Shown piece by piece: positions 8,001 to 10,473 of a stretch of 10,473 bases of DNA. Numbering within the stretch: the first letter of the stretch is position 1; each line of letters opens with the position of its first letter. Source of the stretch: Bacteroidales bacterium. Its GTDB lineage: Bacteria; Bacteroidota; Bacteroidia; Bacteroidales; P3. The translations under genes were made by a program, and so were the position numbers. The notes under the pieces were generated by a model, which saw only the letters and a list, made by a program, of their open reading frames with translations, did not search any database and was not told the origin of the DNA. Where the stretch lies: assembly GCA_900769785.1 (NCBI GenBank), contig CAAGHV010000231.1, positions 1-10,473 on the forward strand, written 5' to 3'.

Positions 8001-10473
8001 CAGACCCATCGGGAAACATGGCTTTGTATACATACGATTATGCAGGACGACTTACATCGGTGCGTTCGCCCTTGAATAATTCCAATACTCCTACTGTAAA
8101 ATATTATTATCATCCTATTAACTACTATCATAATAACAATGTAGGGAATTATTATTCATATATTCCATCATCTACAGGGCATTCGTACTGCCTTACAGAA
8201 CATTATGATGATGCGGGCGAACTTGTTACAAAAACTGTTGTTATTACTGATGGATTGGGACGAACCATACAAACCAAGAAAGGAATGACAATTGATGATG
8301 CACCTCAAATGCAAATATCGGGCCGTGTATTTACCGATCCTTTTGGAAGAGCTATAAAACAGTATGATCCCATAGTGGAAGATACTGTAACACTATTGAA
8401 TGGCGATTTCAATACCAATTATAATAGCAATTCGTTAGTTACTATAGAATATGATGTAATGGACAGAGAAGTAAGAAAAACTCTACCTCTCGGTATAACA
8501 ACTTATAATAGTTATGACATTGAGAATAGGCTATTCAAAACCATGACAACAGACCCTAATGGTAATGTTACCACACAATATACCGACTACAACGGAAAAC
8601 AAACCAGGATAGTGGATGCCTTGGGAGGTGAAACCACGATGACTTACGATAATCTGGGCCAACTGCTGTTATCGCAAAATCCCGAAGGATTTGCCACGGA
8701 ATATCAGTATGACAATTTAGGGCGTATGGTTTATCGAAAGCATCCCGATGCCGGTACAACCTGGTATGGTTATGATAATGCCGGAAATGTGGTAAAAGAA
8801 TCAAATACGCTGGGTGATATATATTACGATTATTCATATAATAGATTAACAAACAAGAGTTATAGTTATTTGACCGGAAATAATGTAACCTATATATACG
8901 GCAACGGTGGTAACGAAACAGGACGATTGATAGAGGTACATGATGGCACAGGAATAAGAAACTTTGCATACGATGCATTGGGCAATGTTATAGAAGAACA
9001 TCGTACAATATCGGTGCCGGGATTGGCGGATGTATATAATTTTACAATGTGGTATCAATACGACAGTTGGGGTAGAATGCTGAATATGACATATCCCGAT
9101 GGCGAAGAAGTGATTTATAACTATACTTTTGGTGGTGATTTGGTGTCGATGTATGGTGTAAAAAATGGTGAGTACAGAGATTATGTAAACAATATAACAT
9201 ACAACGATTTCGGACAAAAGAAATTTATCAAATATGGTAATGGGACATCAGCAGAATATGAATATGATGAATTACATCGACTTCTTAAACTTAAAAGCTA
9301 TTCTTCCAATGGAACGATGCAAGATATAGAATATTTCTACGACAATGCAAGTAATATTTATGCTATCCAAAATAACACAGGACAAGCCGGTGGAATAGGT
9401 GGCAGCTATATTAATCAATATAGATATGATGAATTAAACAGACTATCGGAAGCTGATGGAAATAGTGCCGGTGGAAATTATTATTTAAATTACCAATATA
9501 GTGCTGCCGGGCGTATGGCTAATAAGCATACAAACATCAACTCCAATACAACTTCAGGTATTCAAGATTTGCTGTATGGATATTGTAAGGAATATCAGCC
9601 ACATGCTGTTAGACGGATATATAATAGAGACGAGGATATTTTGTGTGATTTCAGGTGGGATGATGCAGGAAATCTTATACAGGCAAACAATATAAAAAAT
9701 CATGAATACCAAAGCAGTCGTTTCCTATTCTGGACCGAAGATAACAGACTACATACTGTGGCCGACGAAAAATATTACAGCTATTATACCTACGACCATG
9801 CAGGAGAGCGTACACTTAAACTGACAGGTGATAACGATGTTATGGACGTAAATGCTGATGAATTTATATCGGTTGCTACACTTAACAATTTGACGATGTA
9901 TCCATCGCCATATCTTGTTTTGACCGATAGAGGATATACCAAACATTATTATACAGGCTCGGAACGCTTGTGTGCACGCATAGGAGGAGGCAATTTGGCA
10001 ACCATAGACCAAGTAATAATACCTGACTATGATTTAAGCCAAAAAGCAAACGATTTGTTTGAAAATTGCTTGAATATGAATAGAGAAAGAGAATTGTCGC
10101 ATGACTATAATGTAGAGTGCATTACCGGAATAAACGAAGATTATGAAGAGTTAAGGCATTGGATTGATGGAATACCGATTCGCTTAAATTCGGAAACAAA
10201 AATTGATTTACAAACATTCAAAGATATGATGAATCATTATACATCTATGGAAGAAAGTGAAGATGATGTTTTCTTCTATCATAGCGACCATTTAGGCAGT
10301 GCCTCGTGGATAACTAACGGCAATGGTACACCTGTACAGCATTTGCAATATATGCCATACGGCGAACCATTTGTAAACGAAAGAACAACAGGATACGAAG
10401 AACGTTTCACTTTTACCGGAAAAGAAAGAGACTCAGAGACAGGGTTTTCCTATTTTGGAGCGAGGTATTATGA
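2000..10473 (+). CDS. Giant SpvB / TcdB-like / RHS-repeat lipoprotein (fused TcB-TcC-type shell), 3' end outside window
   Basis: One open frame of 2824 codons runs off the right edge; the TGA at 10471 is out of frame. Order of parts: lipoprotein signal ending at Cys23; ZU5-like module (about 110-205); SpvB N-terminal domain from 249 (NLSYPLQIPAGRQG, then LGVGWDISIP near 281-290); FG-GAP/VCBS-type DxNGDG motifs at 699, 780, 1368, 1464, 1555 and 1653; a two-module insert at about 916-1122; NGWGQFAYH at 1175; a TcdB-middle-like stretch with YERDSYGFENV near 1745; YD/RHS repeats from 1853; and the Rhs-associated core from DHLGS (2763) to GARYY at the edge. In ABC toxins, TcB (SpvB and propeller) and TcC (RHS plus variable tip) assemble a hollow cocoon around the tip. 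Here both halves are one polypeptide. The self-cleavage motif and tip lie beyond the window, so toxin activity is unproven; a structural surface Rhs protein is the main alternative. The start at 2000 is chosen because it gives the lipoprotein signal and lies 18 bp after the preceding stop. Confidence 0.93.
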   Translation, partial: MKRNSITHTALLAMLAIAIFVGCHQSDTKEDQQLQQQPVVLEQSNVEQPIVADTTDLSTENIVFADIPGDVKIDIHRGKSMLLEMNGVSLSAPDSAIVREGTYTVSALTKEELPPLTDEMVNVTFGSGDGYRFLPNGEHFSPYAELRMSYDESKLPHGYTPDDIYTSYYDEEKKTWVRLFRKEVDTVNKEIVSLTTHFTDFVNEILKAPEMPETQAFVPTMMTDLEAANPLEGITMIQPPTANNMGTANLSYPLQIPAGRQGMQPNLALTYSSSGGNGWLGVGWDISIPCISLDTRWGVPRYDANYETEIYLLNGDQLLTKNDDGTTFRDMPHRTNIRQPRLPDGTQFYARTSKAHDSIIRHGTNPQNYWWEVIDRTGTTHYYGYYPDPARQSLPTTLADDNGNIARWVLTESRDLYGNTVRYYYDHVEVRNIGNTGRQIYIDSISYTGYNAEDGVYTVVFCRTANPTPDITTVCNNGFKEITNQILNNVHVKYNDEILTAWMFEMEYSNKSNYKKRLTSVTKVDTSEIGMRNFLTESCTCINDYENNQTSNTNSVFPGGSTVNGSLEENNTQNRFDTDKDIVIKPFTLIDPKKFPYSGSTHRFEYYDTPDEIFEDREIESDLNLDPNYNLRGTLFLDPSGVLTASKATALGLSHSRSWNVGGAITAGLGVNVFNSSKSLGGNYTRNQSTSESLMTLVDLDGDGLADKVFVKNGGMYFCKHRRAESGQISFDGAEFIEGASYFLRESSYSNTFGAQASCVASVSAGWTNSKSTTSVYFADVNGDGLVDLVDNGQVLFNSLNGDGVPTFSRYETPYYENHEEEETISPVITSASNCGGIIFDGQVNDSITCEYIWVEDTAILTNDRSIINHFDTCYNNSQDTIVVLERSSREENYTEIIVYHKELDCSYHDDSPATDAVRVWVAPRDGVITIDSWVSIERNTSEQRNNSRHVDGVVFSIQHSGNVLVGNNSLSCSTNNILSSLYLHDTIYDDEHYITNTVSVASGDIIFFRLNSREDKNFDKIYDVHYIMYSDGYGYGSNDNFILSSDKYFQAPVDGYIEIDVLDDNNYYINNYIEICVDGTCEETAQYYGDVSKGSIIQIKGNLNNTYFTGVYPRFKFYPDTNSYLQIDTNANPHDTIFMKDTLRGYLPIKMEFEHEYSIYNNKVYRRLFGPLYNGWGQFAYHSKGNDMLIHLDSLILPLVNSNEIPEDPASDTASIRSSVNNESDTSSYGNYSSYEEFQEENSNFYNPLSYNSCWVEMTPDFEHWAWVSYGLQNSIMRDTMSNSLRTEWYSSVPESLQEQSYPDGEPIEIPEITIYDDPVPASVGNTSAKAIRKVTRSESFSLSGGYSKYGASYSNGTNEIITDYMDLNGDRYPDIIGKAFVQYSQQWGGIGGLTDLSFSIGSNNKSTTSSGGLSYSGQPVEQKRTISSRLPYSMFTFSSGSGGSISGNGNIGKDRASGTWMDINGDGLVDFVYKNGGVSLNTGYGFMDTENWNFDNVRSGISGSASLSGSVSNSYEEVEYLFNGDVINGWQRSIEGGVDMNASYNKTLVMFTDINGDGLPDIISRELTDLEDILDEGLISIYVSYNLGNGMWSTPVTISNINNFNSSVSYSESIRAGLTFGFTFLGFKATVGLNGSPYSGSVNRDKVQLVDINADGLPDLVKSNSEDKITVRYNKSGKTNLLRNVDMPSGGKIIIDYTLSEPSYEQPSRGWTMTTVTVEDPLNPNGGNKSITKYEYSKPHYDRYERDSYGFENVVTKQIDTLGNLYRTIEQNYNNKSLNKRGELTREVTFDGANRKYVEKNYSTSYVDYENPSYEVTDNNCPVVIYPVVEARVTRYYEGGSSPKLTTGEQFEYDKYHNVIRYTDLGDTAVNNDGVRIEITYNSDLPHNLIGLRKDYKIYSNNGNGLMRKATYEYDSLGKLIKQSLYNGNTASDFEFEYDTIYGNMIKGIQPANDSNQRMTYTYEYDNVLNTYPVRIENSFGEEVYTMYDYRYGKPISVADPSGNMALYTYDYAGRLTSVRSPLNNSNTPTVKYYYHPINYYHNNNVGNYYSYIPSSTGHSYCLTEHYDDAGELVTKTVVITDGLGRTIQTKKGMTIDDAPQMQISGRVFTDPFGRAIKQYDPIVEDTVTLLNGDFNTNYNSNSLVTIEYDVMDREVRKTLPLGITTYNSYDIENRLFKTMTTDPNGNVTTQYTDYNGKQTRIVDALGGETTMTYDNLGQLLLSQNPEGFATEYQYDNLGRMVYRKHPDAGTTWYGYDNAGNVVKESNTLGDIYYDYSYNRLTNKSYSYLTGNNVTYIYGNGGNETGRLIEVHDGTGIRNFAYDALGNVIEEHRTISVPGLADVYNFTMWYQYDSWGRMLNMTYPDGEEVIYNYTFGGDLVSMYGVKNGEYRDYVNNITYNDFGQKKFIKYGNGTSAEYEYDELHRLLKLKSYSSNGTMQDIEYFYDNASNIYAIQNNTGQAGGIGGSYINQYRYDELNRLSEADGNSAGGNYYLNYQYSAAGRMANKHTNINSNTTSGIQDLLYGYCKEYQPHAVRRIYNRDEDILCDFRWDDAGNLIQANNIKNHEYQSSRFLFWTEDNRLHTVADEKYYSYYTYDHAGERTLKLTGDNDVMDVNADEFISVATLNNLTMYPSPYLVLTDRGYTKHYYTGSERLCARIGGGNLATIDQVIIPDYDLSQKANDLFENCLNMNRERELSHDYNVECITGINEDYEELRHWIDGIPIRLNSETKIDLQTFKDMMNHYTSMEESEDDVFFYHSDHLGSASWITNGNGTPVQHLQYMPYGEPFVNERTTGYEERFTFTGKERDSETGFSYFGARYY
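2327..2614 (+). other. ZU5-like module in the giant lipoprotein, ending in HFT
   Basis: Residues about 110-205 carry a pattern typical of ZU5 domains: GDGYRFLPNGEHFSPYAEL, a YDES strand, GYTPDDIYTSYYDEE, then K-x-W-V and a closing LTTHFTDF. HFT is at 197-199. Some ZU5 and related folds (for example in PIDD) cut themselves between Phe and Ser/Thr of an HF[S/T] motif. The domain sits between the lipid anchor and the SpvB domain. The assignment is by pattern only and no profile score was available. Confidence 0.55.
2744..3415 (+). other. SpvB / TcaC N-terminal domain region of the giant lipoprotein
   Basis: From residue 249 the sequence follows the SpvB family closely: SYPLQIPAGRQGMQPNLALT, then a Ser/Gly-rich turn, GWLGVGWDISIP, an aromatic-rich stretch and a WGVPRYDANYETEIYLLNGDQL strand pair. 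In TcB proteins this domain forms the start of the cocoon wall. The right boundary is approximate. The family name comes from a Salmonella plasmid protein, but the ADP-ribosylating half of that protein is not present in the window. Confidence 0.85.
4094..6982 (+). repeat. Six FG-GAP/VCBS-type calcium-loop motifs, in groups of two and four
   Basis: The motifs are DLDGDGLAD (residue 699), DVNGDGLVD (780), DLNGDRYPD (1368), DINGDGLVD (1464), DINGDGLPD (1555) and DINADGLPD (1653). The 9-residue D-x-[DN]-x-D-x-x-x-D loops are characteristic of FG-GAP blades in integrin-like beta-propellers and of the TcdB middle region. Spacing is 81 residues for the first pair and 91-98 for the last four, with a 588-residue gap between motifs 2 and 3. 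Two loops replace a glycine (Arg in the third, Ala in the sixth) but keep the Asp/Asn ligands. Confidence 0.8.
4745..5365 (+). other. Two tandem beta-sandwich-like modules inserted between FG-GAP motifs 2 and 3
   Basis: Residues about 916-1031 read DAVRVWVAPRDGVITIDS, then DGVVFSIQHSGNVL, then TVSVASGDIIFFRL and a Tyr-rich strand. Residues about 1044-1122 repeat the plan: YFQAPVDGYIEIDV, YIEICVDGT, VSKGSIIQIKG and PRFKFY. An APxDG turn, a ligand-like 'DG' strand and a late GD/GS-I-I strand recur in both. This resembles jelly-roll modules that often accompany carbohydrate-active or surface proteins. Binding of a glycan or other ligand is inference. No catalytic residues are apparent. Confidence 0.55.
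7556..9834 (+). repeat. YD/RHS repeat array of the giant lipoprotein (TcC-like shell)
   Basis: About 17 degenerate YD repeats are visible at protein level, including FEYDKYHNVIRYTD, YEYDSLGKLIKQ, YTYDYAGRLTSV, MTYDNLGQLLLSQNPEGF, YQYDNLGRMVYRKHPDAG, YGYDNAGNVVKE, FAYDALGNVIEE, YQYDSWGRMLNM, YEYDELHRLLKL, YRYDELNRLSEADG, FRWDDAGNLIQ and YTYDHAGERTLKLTG. They start at residue 1853. In known TcC and Rhs proteins such repeats form a beta-strand spiral that encloses the C-terminal tip. The DNA itself is too diverged for an exact tandem repeat. Confidence 0.9.
10277..10473 (+). other. Rhs-associated core domain, cut by the window edge
   Basis: The stretch opens with YHSDHLGSASW, continues with LQYMPYGEPF and then FTFTGKERDSETGFSYFGARYY at the very edge. 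This is the conserved Rhs core that plugs the shell and is normally followed within about 20 residues by a DPxG-type motif, after which the hypervariable tip begins. Those last residues and the tip are outside the window, so neither self-cleavage nor a toxin class can be judged. Confidence 0.9.

Noticed and set aside
821..10012. Many reverse-strand reading frames of 60-136 codons
   Set aside because: They lie opposite two clear + strand genes, have low-complexity Ile/Cys/Tyr/His-rich translations typical of antisense shadows, and show no domain or start context.
9835..10276. Separate domain or toxin insert between the last YD repeat and the Rhs core
   Set aside because: The stretch with SPYLV, TKHYYTGSERL and ARIGGG is the usual linker before the core in Bacteroidetes Rhs proteins, so it is not counted as novel.
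10471..10473. TGA at the last three bases as the stop of the giant gene
   Set aside because: The reading frame of 2000 gives TAT at 10469-10471 and then GA-, most likely an Asp codon, as in the usual RYYDP of Rhs cores. The gene continues past the edge.
1..10473. CRISPR array, tRNA, rRNA or IS terminal repeats
   Set aside because: No regularly spaced identical repeats, no RNA gene signature and no IS ends were seen on either strand by eye.

Overview
The window looks like a low-GC member of the Bacteroidota (Bacteroidetes). Four observations support this: a protein ending in a type IX secretion (T9SS) type A sorting domain, which is confined to that phylum; a promoter of the phylum's TTTG / TAnnTTTG form; starts preceded by A-rich leaders with no Shine-Dalgarno sequence; and a giant SpvB/Rhs protein carrying a lipoprotein signal. 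I cannot name the genus. All genes I can support lie on the + strand.

Layout: (1) Positions 1-514 hold the C-terminal catalytic half of a tyrosine recombinase, cut by the left edge of the window but with all its catalytic residues visible. (2) Positions 515-661 are an AT-rich gap with an imperfect inverted repeat and a well-formed Bacteroidetes-type promoter. (3) Positions 662-1981 encode a secreted 439-residue protein with a signal peptide, a central region of the kind seen in uncharacterised Bacteroidetes T9SS cargo, and a C-terminal T9SS sorting domain. (4) After only 18 bp, one unbroken reading frame runs from 2000 to the right edge (2824 codons and still open). It encodes a giant lipoprotein that combines the TcB-like and TcC-like halves of the ABC toxin/Rhs shell: lipobox, ZU5-like module, SpvB domain, six FG-GAP/VCBS-like calcium-type motifs with two tandem beta-sandwich-like modules inserted between motifs 2 and 3, a TcdB-middle-like region, about 17 YD/RHS repeats, and the start of the Rhs-associated core. 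The window ends inside that core, so the variable C-terminal tip that would decide whether this is a toxin, and any immunity gene, lie outside.

How the genes may work together (inference): genes 2 and 3 are probably co-transcribed from the promoter at 606-636. One product would cross the outer membrane by T9SS, and the other would be a lipid-anchored, probably surface-exposed, hollow Rhs shell. The recombinase next door suggests an accessory or mobile region. The most interesting points are the lipid-anchored B-C fusion, the HFT motif at the end of the ZU5-like module (a possible self-cleavage site), the tandem modules interrupting the FG-GAP region, and the sharp GC drop over that insert.
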